DNA of 64,000 nucleotides from NCBI GenBank assembly GCA_035610365.1, contig CM069433.1, positions 55,232,487 to 55,296,486 on the forward strand. The letters are read 5' to 3'. Below the pieces are notes generated by a model, which saw nothing but the letters and a program-made list of their open reading frames with translations, was not told the origin of the DNA and searched no databases. This DNA comes from Aquatica leii (taxonomy: Eukaryota; Arthropoda; Insecta; Coleoptera; Lampyridae). Below, piece after piece: positions 44,935 to 56,879 of the stretch. A program made the translations under genes and the position numbers. How positions within the stretch are numbered: the first letter of the stretch is position 1; every line of letters begins with the position of its first letter.

Positions 44935-45170
44935 TATCAAGATTGCAGCAAACTTATCGTGACAACTATAAAACTTGCAGCAATATTGTCATGACAAATT
45001 TGGAAGTTTGCTTGAAGTTGACTAAGAAAGCAATAACAAACTTGTGACAACCTTGTCTCAACAAACTTGCAGCAATATTGTCATGGCAAGTTTGGAGACT
45101 TGCAGCAAGTTCGCTGGAAGTTGACTAAGGAAGCAATAACAAACTTGTGACAACCTTGTTTCGACGTAAC
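44935..45170. repeat. Two-copy ~105-bp tandem repeat with AACTTG(C/T) units
   Basis: AACTTGCAGCAATATTGTCATG, TTGACTAAG(A/G)AAGCAATAAC and AACTTGTGACAACCTTGT recur in order about 105 bp apart. Shorter AACTTG/CAAGTTT units occur on both strands. Similar CAAACTTGC/GCAAGTTT units, in inverted orientation, occur at 48,090-48,250, so the LINE-containing region between may sit inside a larger DNA element. Confidence 0.65.
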
Positions 45171-45632
45171 AACATTGTTACGTCTTGCTATGACAAGATT
45201 TGAATTTACAGAAATGTTACAGTTCCTTGTCATGGCAAAGTTTAAAATTTGTAAAAATCTTATTGAATTATGTAATCGCAAGACTTACTTACAGACATAT
45301 TAACGTTGCTTGTCATAAAAATTCGTTGTTTAGAAATATCACTGTATCTTGGAGATAAGTACAAAGAAAAAAATTATTTTGCTTATTGATATTGTAATTA
45401 AGTAAAGACTTGTTTCTACAAACTGGTTACAACTTCATTAAATATTGTCTGTTTGTTTTAATTCATTTTCACTTGTCCTATTGATTGCTCGGTTTGTTGA
45501 CCTGTAAGCATAAAACATAAATTTAAGAATAATCTTAATTGCTGATTTGATGTCAATGTTTAAAAGGTAAAGCATGCAAAACTTGAAATATTAAATATTA
45601 TCATTACTCAATAGACAACATACATTATTCAG

Positions 45633-47692
45633 TTACCTGACGATATAACGGCTAATGATATTAACCACTATTTTATAAATCTATCCGAAAACATCGAAGT
45701 TGACAACAACTTAATACAACACTATTATAATACTACTCCTCATTCAAGATTTGTGTTTAAAACAGTTGGCACAGAAGAAGTAAATGGAGCAATTAGTTTA
45801 ATCAAATCCGAAGCAATTGGTAGAGACAACATCAATATAAGAATGTTTCAATTAATATATCCTTATTGTGCAAATACAATTATACAGTTAATAAACGACT
45901 CATTAAGTACCGGCGTATTTCCCGATATTTGGAAATCGGCATTAATAATACCATTAGCAAAAACATCAAAAGCAACCTTATTAACAGATCTTAGACCTCT
46001 GAGTATTCTACCAACAATTTCAAAAATCATCGAAAAGATTGTTGCTTCTAACCTAAATTTACACTTGCAAAATAACTGCATATTGCCATCACTGCAATCA
46101 GGATTTCGTGCTAACCATAGCACACAAACTGCTTTATTAAAAATTATCAATGACGTATCCAATGCTATAGATAACGGTAAAATATAAATTGTTGTTCTTT
46201 TAGATCAAAGCAAAGCATTTGATTTAGTAAATATTCAACTACTACTAGCGAAATTACGTAATATAAGAGTTGTAGAGTCTGCATACACGTGGTTTACGAG
46301 TTATTTAACGAATCGCACTCAAGCGGTAAAGCACAATGATATAGTCTTAGATTTACAACATTTAAAAGCTGGAGTTCCTCAAGGAAGTATACTTGGTTCT
46401 ATCCTATTCTCAATATATACTTTTGATTTACCAAAATGTATTAAAAATGGTTCCTACCATCTTTATGCTGATGATATTCAATTATATCTATCTTGTCATC
46501 CAAATGAAATTCAAAATACAATAGATAAAATTAACAATGATTTGTTATATATGGAAGATTATTGTAGAAACAATGGTTTGCGTGTTAACCCGCATAAAAC
46601 AGTGGCGATGTGTGTCGGAAGCCCTAATAATCTTGGTAAAATTGACGTCACAGAATACCAGATTAGAATTAATAATTCTAACATACAGTGGGTTTCATCG
46701 ATCAAGAATCTTGGTGTAATAATAGATAATGATCTGAGTTTTGGAAAACATTTAAACTGTAAACTTAAAGTTATTAACAAATTTAAACATTCACTGAACG
46801 CTAAAACAAAACTTACGCTAGTTAAATGCGTAATTTATCCTATTATAGATTATTGTAATAGCGTTTACTATAATTTTTTAACTAACGACAACAAATACAA
46901 ATTGCAAAAAATTCAAAATTCTTGCATAGTCCTCGCAATTTTACTTTCGATGCACGTCATTAACGTCAGTGACGTAGTTATTCAACCATGTTGTCGGTAT
47001 TATCATGTAAACTTACTGTTTTCGTACATTCTTAATATTACATTGCGAATTACGTTTTCATTAAATGTTTCTACATTCGTAACTGGTGTACTACGCTTAC
47101 GTTTTAAGGAGATCTAAGAACCTCGTTGTTAGCAACCGCTGTAGATACAGAACTAACTGTAGAATAGATGTATGTATTACCACAATTTAAATATTATGTA
47201 AAAGGGTACCTCTCGCACAGCATTTACTGATATCAATGAACCGGCATTATCTCGTTCAAGCTCAAAATAGTACAGTTTTGTATCAAAAATAATTATAAAA
47301 AACAATGAGCACTTTGACATAAAAAACACAAATTAAATTTGACAGATGCCAACAACGCTGCAACTGTAGTAAGCACACCAACAACGTGACAAAAAAGAAT
47401 TCTATAAGACAATTCGGTATTTATTTAATTTTTGCTATAAATAGGGTGGTATGAATTTTACGTCATTAATGACGTGCATCGAAAGTTAAATTGCGAGGAC
47501 TTTATGAGATATGTTTATTGCTTAAATTATCGTAGTCATATAACTCCATTTTTAAACATTAGTAACGAACTAAATATAGAAAATAGACATAAGTACACTC
47601 TAAAAATGTTAGATTTAATACTTATAACATACCAGCGCACAAAACTGTTAAATATAAAAATAGTTTTTTTTTTGTTGTATGTTACATTTTAA
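45633..47692 (+). pseudogene. LINE reverse transcriptase (ORF2 part), nonsense-mutated and interrupted
   Basis: Would encode the RT that copies the element's RNA at the target site. The frame is open from about 45,633 to a single TAA at 46185-46187, then continues in the same frame to about 46,930. Visible motifs: DLRPLSILPTISKIIEKIV (RT 1-2 region), LQSGFRANHST, then VVLLDQSKAFD (motif A), AGVPQGSILG (motif B), YADD (motif C, intact) and the downstream NGLRVNPHKT and LGVIIDNDLSF segments. The C-terminal part resumes at 47,503 with RYVYCLNYRSH after the inserted element and ends at 47692. One nonsense codon and the insertion make it inactive, but the otherwise clean frame suggests a fairly recent copy. 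Confidence 0.85.
46929..47500. mobile_element. MITE-like element (572 bp) inserted in the LINE
   Basis: The terminal inverted repeats are 35 bp with one mismatch and begin GTCCTCGCAATTT. The interior has no transposase. The insertion point falls exactly between codons of the LINE RT, confirming insertion after the LINE. The flanks (..TGCATA / TTTATG..) give no clean target duplication, so the superfamily is undetermined. Confidence 0.85.
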
Positions 47693-48089
47693 GTTCTTCT
47701 TTTTTGCTTATATTCTTATATGTATAGTATACCTTTTTTTTTCTCTCCTAAGTTAATAAGGGAGTGTGGAAGAACGGCTTTTAAGTCGAACACTACCCTT
47801 TTGTGTAACTTTGTTAACACAATAAACACATTTATTATTATTATACATTAATGGTCTCAAACTAGGTTACTAGTGTTTGCTAAATTATTTAAAATTTTTA
47901 ATCGAATTAGTTATACAAACCAATACGTGCACTAAAATGCAGTAATACTTACCTAAAAAATATACGATGAGTAAATACAGAATTAAATAATAACTTGGTA
48001 GAATACAAACACCATGGAACTGACAAACACGACTTTTATTAACATAAAAATAACGAGACATGCTCCTGTATTTATGCGTTTACTCCGGC

Positions 48090-48255
48090 GTACTGCAAAT
48101 TAAAAAAAAAGTTTTCTGAAAGTTTGCACGAAGCTGCAAGCTACTCTAATTTTTCAAGCGTGTAGTCAAATTTGGCAATATTACCAATAATGCAGTAAAC
48201 TTGCAAGATTCGTAAACTTGGCACGGAACTTACCGATACCAAAAAAGCTTCAGCT
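48090..48255. repeat. GCAAGTTT/AAACTTGC subterminal-type repeats
   Basis: Several AAGTTTGC, AAACTTGCAAG and AAACTTGGC units in about 160 bp, counterpart to those at 44,935-45,170. Confidence 0.45.
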
Positions 48256-48259
48256 AGCA

Positions 48260-50060
48260 CAAGTACATGGGGTGATCATAAATTTAAGTGGTTGTAGACA
48301 AACCTAAGCAACTTTTTAACTGTAATCCTTAAAAAATCTGTTCTTAATAGAATTGTTAACCACGGTGGTGGTTCCTACTTAATAGTACTGTGGTAAGCTT
48401 CAGTGATCAAACAAGTTTTACGTTGAATGATGATTTTATTAATAAAAAATTGAGTATTTATACAATTTACATTGCTTATCTTTCAATTACTATGTATTAT
48501 ATTGACCTATTGTGAAATTCTGAGTTTAACTTGATGTTTGTATTTTATACTAAACTATACTTAAATAATATTTAAAAGCTCATTAAAAAGGTAAAGTATC
48601 TGTTCATTATTGAACAGAGTAGTTTATCATTCATACATATTGATTACCGAAAGTACAAAAAAACTATTTATTTTAAAGATTTATTTGAATTGTTATTGAA
48701 AATGTCAGTGCAATACAGTAAATTGATATAATATGAAATACAAACAAAAAGAATAATGAACAATAATTCTTAGTGTGGATTGTAGCAACAAAAACTGTAA
48801 CACAAAATAACACGCACACAAAACTGATTAGAATTCTATCTTTCTAAAAATTATAAATGTTTTAAAAACTAACAAAATAAAAACAGTTTTATGAAACAAT
48901 AACACAATTTTAACACATCCAAAACAATAAACTCATAATAAGTTCAAATGAAAACATTTATTTAACGTATACAATTGATTGCATAGATTGTGACCTTTTT
49001 AAATTGAACAGACTAAACGAACAATGGATCAAAAATGAAGCATAGTTGTGATTTTAACAATCCGATTATTTTGGATTTAGAATACATTACCAATGGAGTT
49101 ATTATTATTAATTATCAACAAAAACAATAACATAAATTTGAAAACAAAAAATAATTAAATCGTTTACTTCCTTAAAACAATTTAATGTTACTAATTATGT
49201 TGCTGTTGACTGTCACGCGTGCATGGGATTTTCCAAGTGCTATAATTTTATACATACATATTTTATTAATTCTACTCAACACGCATCTTTGTTTGTTCTT
49301 ATTTGTCGTGTACGTTGTGTTTAATTTTAATTTTTACCTTTATGTTTCATTCATAGCTTTAATTCATTTTTATAAAGTAAGTACTTAGTTTTCACAATTT
49401 GCTTTTAAAAATATTTTTTTTACAATTGAAAATAATTACTACAGAGGTATCAGTTTTTTCCTGCATTATTTTTACACTATTTATACAAACATGATACCAA
49501 CTTAACATTAATGAACAGGGTCTAAAAAAGCATACACGTTGTATATTAAATGTAGCCGTTAATTAAATACGTTGATTTTTCTCACCTCTTACAATGAATA
49601 TTTTTTTATAAATAAAAAATACAGTATACAAATGAGTAGAAGTAAATAATATAATAGTCACTAAAAAATCTTATAAAACAGACTGATTTATCTGAAAATA
49701 TTGAAACGTTCAGCTTCGAGAGCATTTACGAAGTTACTATCAATAACTAGAAAATTTGCAAATGATGTAGAAAAGATAACCAAAATATATAAAAACGATT
49801 TAAAGTGAGCATAGATCAGAAGATGTTTAAATAAATAAGTGATTAAGGAGTGTGTTCGAGATAAATATAACGCACGTGCCTTTAATATAAACAAGTGTCA
49901 GTTTTAAGATAAACAGAAGTTATCCGCGGACATTATTTTTCGAGTGATTGTAATACATAAAAGTGTTTTTCTTAAAAGTAGAAAGGGGCGGACACCAAAC
50001 CCTCAGGGCATGAAATTTAATTACTGTGACCTCGGAAGAAACGTGGGTGACTATTTTTGG
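48260..50060. other. AT-rich DNA, no gene recognised
   Basis: Only chance frames, such as hydrophobic frames in T-rich DNA at 49185-49388. Confidence 0.5.
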
Positions 50061-50067
50061 GAAAGTT

Positions 50068-50155
50068 TTTTTCTCTCTCTCTCTCACAATGAAATTTTTT
50101 TCTCTCTCACACATTTTTTTCTCTCTCACACATTTTTTCTCTCTCTTACATTGTT
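50068..50155. repeat. CT-rich tandem repeat
   Basis: About four imperfect copies of TTTTTTTCTCTCTCACACA. It explains the Ser/Leu-rich frame at 49944-50270 and the Arg/Glu-rich one opposite. Confidence 0.85.
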
Positions 50156-50277
50156 ACATCATCGCATAATTGGTAATTTTGATTGCGTCGTGCGTCATCG
50201 CGTAACTGGTAATTTTTTATGCGTCATAAAGTCTCATGATTCGAGCGAGAAAGAAAATATTTTTATTTAAAAAAAGC

Positions 50278-50350
50278 TTGGGTGTACCTGGATTCGAACC
50301 CGGGTTTCTTGATTACAAAGCGGCGAACTTAACAGCTGAGCTACCAAACA
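50278..50350 (-). repeat. tRNA-like sequence, probably tRNA-Thr(UGU)-derived
   Basis: On the minus strand TAGCTCAGCTGTTAAG (box A), CTTTGTAA (anticodon-loop-like, UGU) and GGTTCGAATCC (perfect box B) occur in tRNA order. The acceptor and D stems do not pair, and one T-stem pair is broken. It is therefore a tRNA pseudogene or SINE head, not a working tRNA. Confidence 0.6.
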
Positions 50351-50510
50351 GTTGAATCGAAACGGTGAATTGTAAATAATATAGTGATATAAAAAATGCA
50401 ATAAATTTTTTTAGAAAAGATTAGTACAAGAATGGTAAAATAATTTTTAGAGTGAATGTGAAACAACTACATTATTTATATATATTTACCCGAAAGGGAA
50501 AATTGGTGAA

Positions 50511-50546
50511 TTGATTACAAAGCGGCGAACTTAACAGCTGAGCTAC
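50511..50546 (-). repeat. Partial duplicate of the tRNA-like sequence
   Basis: 36 bp identical to 50309-50344, covering box A to the anticodon region. Box B is missing. The two copies lie about 200 bp apart. Confidence 0.75.
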
Positions 50547-50559
50547 GAAAATAAGTTAA

Positions 50560-52490
50560 TTTTAAACGCTCAATTGTTGTATACAATTGGTTTTTTTTTT
50601 AATTACTGAACAAAAAACTTGTAAAATTTATTGTACTTTATTTTTAAATTTTATTAACATTCATGGCATAATTATATCATTTTTTCTACAGCATCCTTCG
50701 TGTTGGGGTTGTTCGGAACTTCTCTAGTGATCGGTACTTTCATATTTTTTCTCTTACCCTCAGTACTCTGTAAAGAATCGCTTATTAAGATGATGTTGAT
50801 TATAAGAAAACCAGCACAAAAATTGTTGCATGCAAATTAGTTAAAAAAAATAAATAAATTTAAGAAATAATAACTACAATTTCTTAATGCTACTTGAACG
50901 GATCAACGGCTTTTATTTAAACAAGAAGTTAGTTTAAACAGTAACGTTAGAAATTAATTTAAAAAAAAAAGAAATGGTCTAAACTAAATTAATAGTTAAC
51001 AAATTTAAAACTCAGTAAAATTAAAAACAAAAATTATTTTACATGCAACTACATTTTAATCTAACTTTTAATTAGGTAAATGCTAAAATCAACTTTTTTA
51101 ATTTGAAATAATTTCTTGTAAGGTATAAAATTGCATGCGTTTAAGAGTATAGGGTTAAATCGAAAAATAAATTAAACTACTTACCATTGTATATACAAAA
51201 GCACTTTAATTTAAAACGTTCTTCTTAATACGCAGCTAAAACTAAACAAAGTGTGATCGCTATAATAAAGGAAAGTGTCATTGACGAAAATAAATTTTTG
51301 CAATTACATATTATTAATTAAAGTTTTATGACACCTGCTGATTCATTCAGTTCGATGATTGTTTCAACAAATCAATGTTTTTCCAATGACATATAATTAG
51401 TGTAAATTCCATAAAGTAGTGTTGTTCAAAAATTTTCTTTTGCAAGCCAAAAAGTATTTTACATTTTGAAAATTATTATAATATATAACATTTTATAGTA
51501 AATATTTTAAAAGTTAAAACAGAAAGAAAACATGTAAATATATTTTAAAAATGATTGTAAAAGAAACAAATTGTTTCTATAAGTAATGAAACAAATTATG
51601 TTGAAGTTAATTACATATCTAGAAAGTTATTGGCAATGTCAGGCTCATAAGTTAACAATTTTTTTACAACAAACCGTTGGAAATCTGTTATTTTTCAAAT
51701 TTGCAAACAAAAATTAATTTTAGAATAACTCAAAGATTTATTGTTTAGATGATGTAACAAATTCGAAGATTATATAGATGTACCGAAAATATCTTTAAAA
51801 GTTATTGTAACGTTTGAAATTTTTTAATGAAATAATTATTTACACGTTCATTGTTTTCACCTAACTAAAATTACTTGGTATTTAGAAATCGCATTCCTGA
51901 ATTCTTGTAAGCAAAAAGCTTCATATAGATTTGATATTTTACTTAATGTTATATATATATATAATAAATTTATCATCAAACAAAAATAAGATTTTTTTTA
52001 TAAAAAATGTATTAAACTGGCGGAATAATTTTTTAAAAATATGAAATTACCAATAAACTTTTTTCAACTCCTTCATACATTTTACATTTACGTTTGTATA
52101 TTATTATAAAACCTAAAGATTTTACAGTAATATTTTGATAAAAAAAAACGCTACATTAGAAACTGGGTAATAACATTTTACGTAATTAGCGTAATATTGG
52201 TGATGAGTGTAATGGTAATCAGGTGATAAATTAAATAAATTATTGAAAATAATTGTATCTCTTCTATTATCACAAAAAAAATGAATTATGTAAAAAATTC
52301 TCAAAAACTCCCTTACTAAACATCTCAAAAATATTTTGTTGATTTAGTCAATGTACAAAATACATATTTAAGAATATTTGAGAATTTTTAAAAATATGTA
52401 ATTAGAACTCCAATCGCAAAATGTTATTAGTTCACAATTACTCATTTCAAAGAAATAATTATTACAAGAAAGCGCATGTCAAACACTCTT
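50560..52490. other. AT-rich DNA left of the Polinton genes
   Basis: No gene. If the Polinton's left terminal inverted repeat is present it should lie in or just left of this interval, but the right end of the element is outside the window so the repeat cannot be paired. Confidence 0.4.
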
Positions 52491-52505
52491 TTTGCACAAA
52501 AACAG

Positions 52506-52513
52506 TATAAAAG
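52506..52513 (+). promoter_or_regulatory. TATA box of the polymerase gene
   Basis: TATAAAAG, followed by GC-containing sequence, lies 93 nt upstream of the chosen ATG (52606). Confidence 0.6.
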
Positions 52514-52605
52514 CAGGATTTTAGAATTCAATGTTAATTGTTTTTCAAATTTTGAAGAAATATATTATCAATTATGTCGGTGTCTACCATTTTAAATTTA
52601 TTTTC

Positions 52606-55600
52606 ATGCGGAATTTTCGTGACGATGAATTACTTGAAGCGTATAATGATGTTTGTGATCGTCTTGTGCTGCATAATGAAGTAATCAATAATGAAGATGA
52701 AGATATTTTTAAACGTTTTATAGAAAAAGTTACTGAAATTATGGTAAGCTAGATTTAAAATAAATTATTATTACTATTAATAAATACATTCATTACAGAA
52801 CGCTAAGACGATGGCTAATCAGCAACCATCATTATTTACGTCTTTGTCTGATCGGTCATTGTTAAAATCTCCGACCAATCCACAGCCATCGACATCGGAA
52901 GCCACACATTCAGATGTAAGTTACTTTTAAACACAGCTAACAAATTTTCATATCTTGAATTATTACAGATGTTTTATGGGCATGGTTTAAGGACTGATAA
53001 AATCTTCAACCACTTTGACATTATAGGTGAAGGGGAAAAACAAATAAAAAAATTTAAAGTCACTGCTAAAACGGTTGTTTTTAAATTTAAACCCGTGGAT
53101 ATGTCAAGTAATCCCGTCGTATGGCTACGTGTAAGTTTATATTTATTTTTAACATTGACATAAAACTAATAGAAAATACATATTTCAGAACTCTATCGAC
53201 GAGTTACTCAGGTACCTCTTAACCGACGCTTTGCCCACTGATCGCATAGGATTGCTGCTCCGTAATGATAACTACCCAGAAAAACCAATCGGAATCTCGT
53301 TTAGGCGTAGGGACCAGTTAAACTCAAAAGTAATAGTGGCGACTCTTGAAAAAGTCTTACAAAGTAATACAAACTTTTTTGCAAGTGATACCCTACGTCT
53401 GCATGTAGATGTAGTCTCCCTTCCTGTGGGTAAGGGAGGTCACGAAAAAATGGTTGGCGTTACTTACGAAGAATTCTGCCGTCGTAAAAAGGGTATTCTG
53501 GTTATACAAAATAGCGATACTTTATGCCTAGCAAGAGCGTTGGTTGCGGCTATTGCCTGGGCATCAAAAAACGCTATCCTGCCCGCTTTATTGAGACCTA
53601 ACAACCCTCTTATGGAAGCCCAAGCTACAGACTTATGTGAAGCTGCTGGTGTTGATCTTACACATGGCGGTAACCGCGATCACATTCAGCAGTTTCAATA
53701 CTACTTAACAGATTATACAATTGTGGTCTATAACAATAGATTAGGTAAATAATTTTTGAGTTATGTGAAATAAATGTTTACAATTAAATTTTAATTTTAG
53801 GTAAAACCGTTTACTTTGAAGGACCCCGTAGTACAAATAGAATTGTTTTAAATTTAATTTATGAAAAAAATCACTACAATGTTATCACTAATCTGTGTTC
53901 GGCATTTTCCACAACTTACTTTTGCGAAATGTGCCGTTTTCGTACCAACAATAAGACTAAACATAAAAACTGTAAGTACATTTGTCCGGCCTGCCATTCA
54001 TCACCTCCATGTAACAAAGATTTGGAAGTTATATTGTGCAATTCGTGTAATAGAGATTTTCGTGGTAGGGACTGCTTTGCTACCCATATTCAGCAATTGT
54101 GTAAGACTTTGAGTAGGTGTAAGTCATGCCTTAATAGTGTTTGGGCGAATAAACCTCATAAATGTGGGTACAAGTATTGCCATAATTGTAGTTTCAGTAA
54201 ACCCATTCGTCATCAGTGTTTTATGGCAAAAAAACCTTTAGATAAAACAGCATTTAATCAAAATTTCATTTTTGTGTTTTTTGATCTAGAAGCACGACAG
54301 GATACACGTGTAACAGCCACCACAAACTTGTTTTTACACATACCCACCTTATGTGTAGCACAACAAGTATGTAGGTCTTGTATTGATATTGATGACATGA
54401 ACCAAGATTGTGTAAGTTGTGGTAAAAGACAACATATTTTTACGGAAAATCCTGTCAGTGCGTTTCTAAATTATGTTTCGGTTTTAAAAAAGAAAAACAG
54501 TAAAGGTAAGATAGTGGTATTGGCACATAATATGAAAGGGTACGACGGAGCATTTGTATTAAAGGAATTGTTAAAAACAGTAAAGCTTGGAACCCTAAGA
54601 TCATCACTAACGGAACTAAACTAATGAGCATTAATTGTGACGGTAATATTAAATTTATCGACTCTATCAATTACATGCCAATGCCACTAGCTAAACTTCC
54701 AAAAACTTTTAATTTTTCAAACGCTAAAGGCTATTTCCCACATTTTTTCAATACATTACAAAATCAGAATTACATTGGACCTATGCCGCCTATGCACTAT
54801 TACGGTTGTGACGAAATGTCAACTTCAGTCAGAAATGATTTTGTGAAATGGTACCAAGAACAAGAAAGCAATAATTATGTTTTTAATTTTCAAAATGAAA
54901 TAATAAAATATTGCATAGACGACGTCAATATCTTAAGAAAAGCTTGCTTGGAATTTTGGAACCGTTTTACCACTTCTAACGGCGTTGACCCTTTTCGTGA
55001 GTCTTGTACAATTGCTGGTGCATGTAATACGGTTTTTAGACGTAATTATTTAAAGGAAAACTGTATTGGTCTTATTCCTCCTAACGGTTATAGAATGGCT
55101 GACAAGCAATCTACCATTGCAATCAAATGGTTGCTGTGGTTAGAACATACTTTAAATATCAAAATTCAGCACGCTGGAAACGACCGCGAAGTTAAGTTGA
55201 AGGAGGGTTTCTTAGTTGACGGTTTTGTCACGCTACAAACACAGTGTATCAGTTTCATGGCTGCTACTTTCATGGTTGCGAGATCTGTTTTCCAGATCAG
55301 ACAGCAGAACTTAGTGGCGACAAGCAGGATACGATGTTTGCAAGACGCGAAAAAACTGAAGCTACAGCGACCCGCATCCGTTCTTTCGGCTATAACTTAG
55401 TGGAAATGAAAGAGTGTAAGTTTCGGCAATTTCTCAAAATTAATGTTCAGGCCTTAGAATTCACAACTAGTCACGCCATCATTCGGAACACCCCTTTGAA
55501 TCCTCGTGACAGCTTTTTCGGAGGTCGTACCAACGCCGTCAAATTATACTACAAGGCAGAAGAAAACGAATCTATCCGTTACCTTGATGTATGCTCCCTT

Positions 55601-56879
55601 TATCCGTTTGTCAATAAATACGGCAAATATCCTGTAGGCCATCCTAAAATTCATGTTGGTAATGACATCTGTAGCCGTTTATCTTTAGACACAGTTGAAG
55701 GCATTATTAAATGTACCGTCCTTCCTCCTACTAATTTATATCATCCCGTTTTGCCTTGTAGAATGCACGGTAAACTTATGTTTATTCTCTGTAGAGTTTG
55801 CGGCGAAAACATGTTTAATGGCGAATGTCATCATACAGACGATGAACGTAAGTTTACCGGTACTTACGTTGCAGACGAACTTCGAGAAGCGTTGTCACAA
55901 GGGTACAAAGTGTTAGAAATTTTAGAAATTTGGGAATACGAAATTGCACAGTACAATAGAAGTTCTAGATCGGGGTTTATTCACAAAATACGTGAACAAC
56001 TTTTTAAAACTGAAACAGGAGTCTAGCGGGTGGCCGTCTTGGTGTACGGATGATCAAGCAAAGGATCGGTATGTATCTGAGTATCTTGAACGAGAGGGGA
56101 TTGCATTAGACAAGTCGAATATTTCTGTAAACCCCGGTATGCGTTATATTGCAAAGTTATGTTTAAATTCATTTTGGGGTAAATTTGCACAGCGCGAAAA
56201 TCTAATGCAATCTTCAATCATACAGGACCCTTATGATTTATTCAAGATGCTTACTGATCCTTCGGTAGAGGCTCACTCGCTAACCACTGTTGATGATGAC
56301 ACCATTATTTTGAATTGGGATAGGCCGGACGAAGGTATCGTACCGTTAAAAACTGTAAATGTTGCTTTGGCTGCATATACAACTGCCAATGCACGTTTGG
56401 AATTGTACAAATACTTAAAACATTTGAACAGACGTGTCCTTTACTTCGATACGGATTCTATAATTTTTACAGAGAAACCAGGTGAATGGGTTCCCGCAAT
56501 AGGCGACTTCCTAGGAGACATGACAGATGAAGTCGAATGTTACGGCCCTGGTAGTAAAATTGTAGAATTCGTAAGTGGTGGGCCTAAAAACTATGCGTTC
56601 AAGGTGCTTTCAACAAAATCAAACAGCTTTGAATACATGTGTAAAGTTAAGGGTATTACTCTTAACTTTAAAAATTCACAAAATGTTAATTTTGAAACCC
56701 TTAAAAACATGGTTTTAAATCAAGCCGAGGATACGTATGTTCAGACGGATCGACGTATTTGTAGAAATTCCGCATTTGATGTTATGTCGCGGCCTGAAAG
56801 AAAAGTGTTTCGGGTGAATTATACAAAGAGACGTCGTTTAGAAGACAGTATGGATACGCTCCCGTACGGCTACCGGTAG
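52606..56879 (+). CDS. polB: Protein-primed family-B DNA polymerase (PolB), five exons, three frameshifts
   Basis: Replicates the element from a protein-primed terminus. Exons by splice signals: 52606-52743, 52799-52915, 52969-53130, 53189-53744, 53801 onward; the introns are GT-AG and 54-58 nt, and reading phase is kept across all four. Exon 4 holds the N-terminal region typical of these polymerases; the start of exon 5 has a Cys/His-rich zinc-finger-like region. Exonuclease motifs: FFDLEA (Exo I), HNMKGYDGAF (Exo II), YCIDD (Exo III). Polymerase motifs: LDVCSLYP (A), KLCLNSFWGKF (B), YFDTDS (C). All catalytic acidic residues are present. Single-nucleotide frame changes lie in or near an A-run at 54573-54577, a T-run at 55223-55226 and a G-run at 55972-55975. 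There are no in-frame nonsense codons otherwise. The ATG was chosen because it follows the TATA box and opens exon 1 in frame. Confidence 0.93.
52744..52798 (+). other. Intron 1 of polB
   Basis: GTAAGC...TTACAG, 55 nt, phase 0. Confidence 0.75.
52916..52968 (+). other. Intron 2 of polB
   Basis: GTAAGT...TTACAG, 53 nt, phase 0. Confidence 0.75.
53131..53188 (+). other. Intron 3 of polB
   Basis: GTAAGT...TTTCAG, 58 nt, phase 0. Confidence 0.78.
53745..53800 (+). other. Intron 4 of polB
   Basis: GTAAAT...TTTTAG, 56 nt, phase 1. Without removal the frame stops at once. Confidence 0.8.

Larger units (their letters stand above)
45633..47850 (+). mobile_element. LINE (Jockey/CR1-like non-LTR retrotransposon), 5'-truncated
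   Basis: Contains an RT domain, the C-terminal region typical of Jockey/CR1-group ORF2 proteins, and a 3' end finishing in AATAAACACA followed by a short (TTA)n tail. The endonuclease and ORF1 are missing, as expected after 5' truncation during target-primed reverse transcription. It is interrupted by an inverted-repeat element (46,929-47,500). Confidence 0.85.

Noticed and set aside
45081-45281. Minus-strand ORF over the AACTTGC tandem repeat
   Set aside because: Repeat-derived and not conserved between the two repeat copies.
49944-50270. 108-codon ORF (plus) and 69-codon ORF (minus)
   Set aside because: Openness comes from a CT-rich tandem repeat; peptides are low complexity.
50278-50350. 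Functional tRNA-Thr gene
   Set aside because: Acceptor and D stems do not pair and a T-stem pair is broken; treated as tRNA-like repeat.
52531-52605. Upstream in-frame ATG (52531) as the polymerase start
   Set aside because: It lies only 25 nt after the start of the TATA box, roughly at the expected transcription start site; the ATG at 52606 is better placed. The extra codons are hydrophobic and AT-rich.
53861-54112. 83-codon ORF overlapping polB exon 5, and similar frames at 55695-55916 and 54455-54670
   Set aside because: Alternative-frame shadows of the polymerase, whose frame carries the zinc-finger and catalytic motifs.
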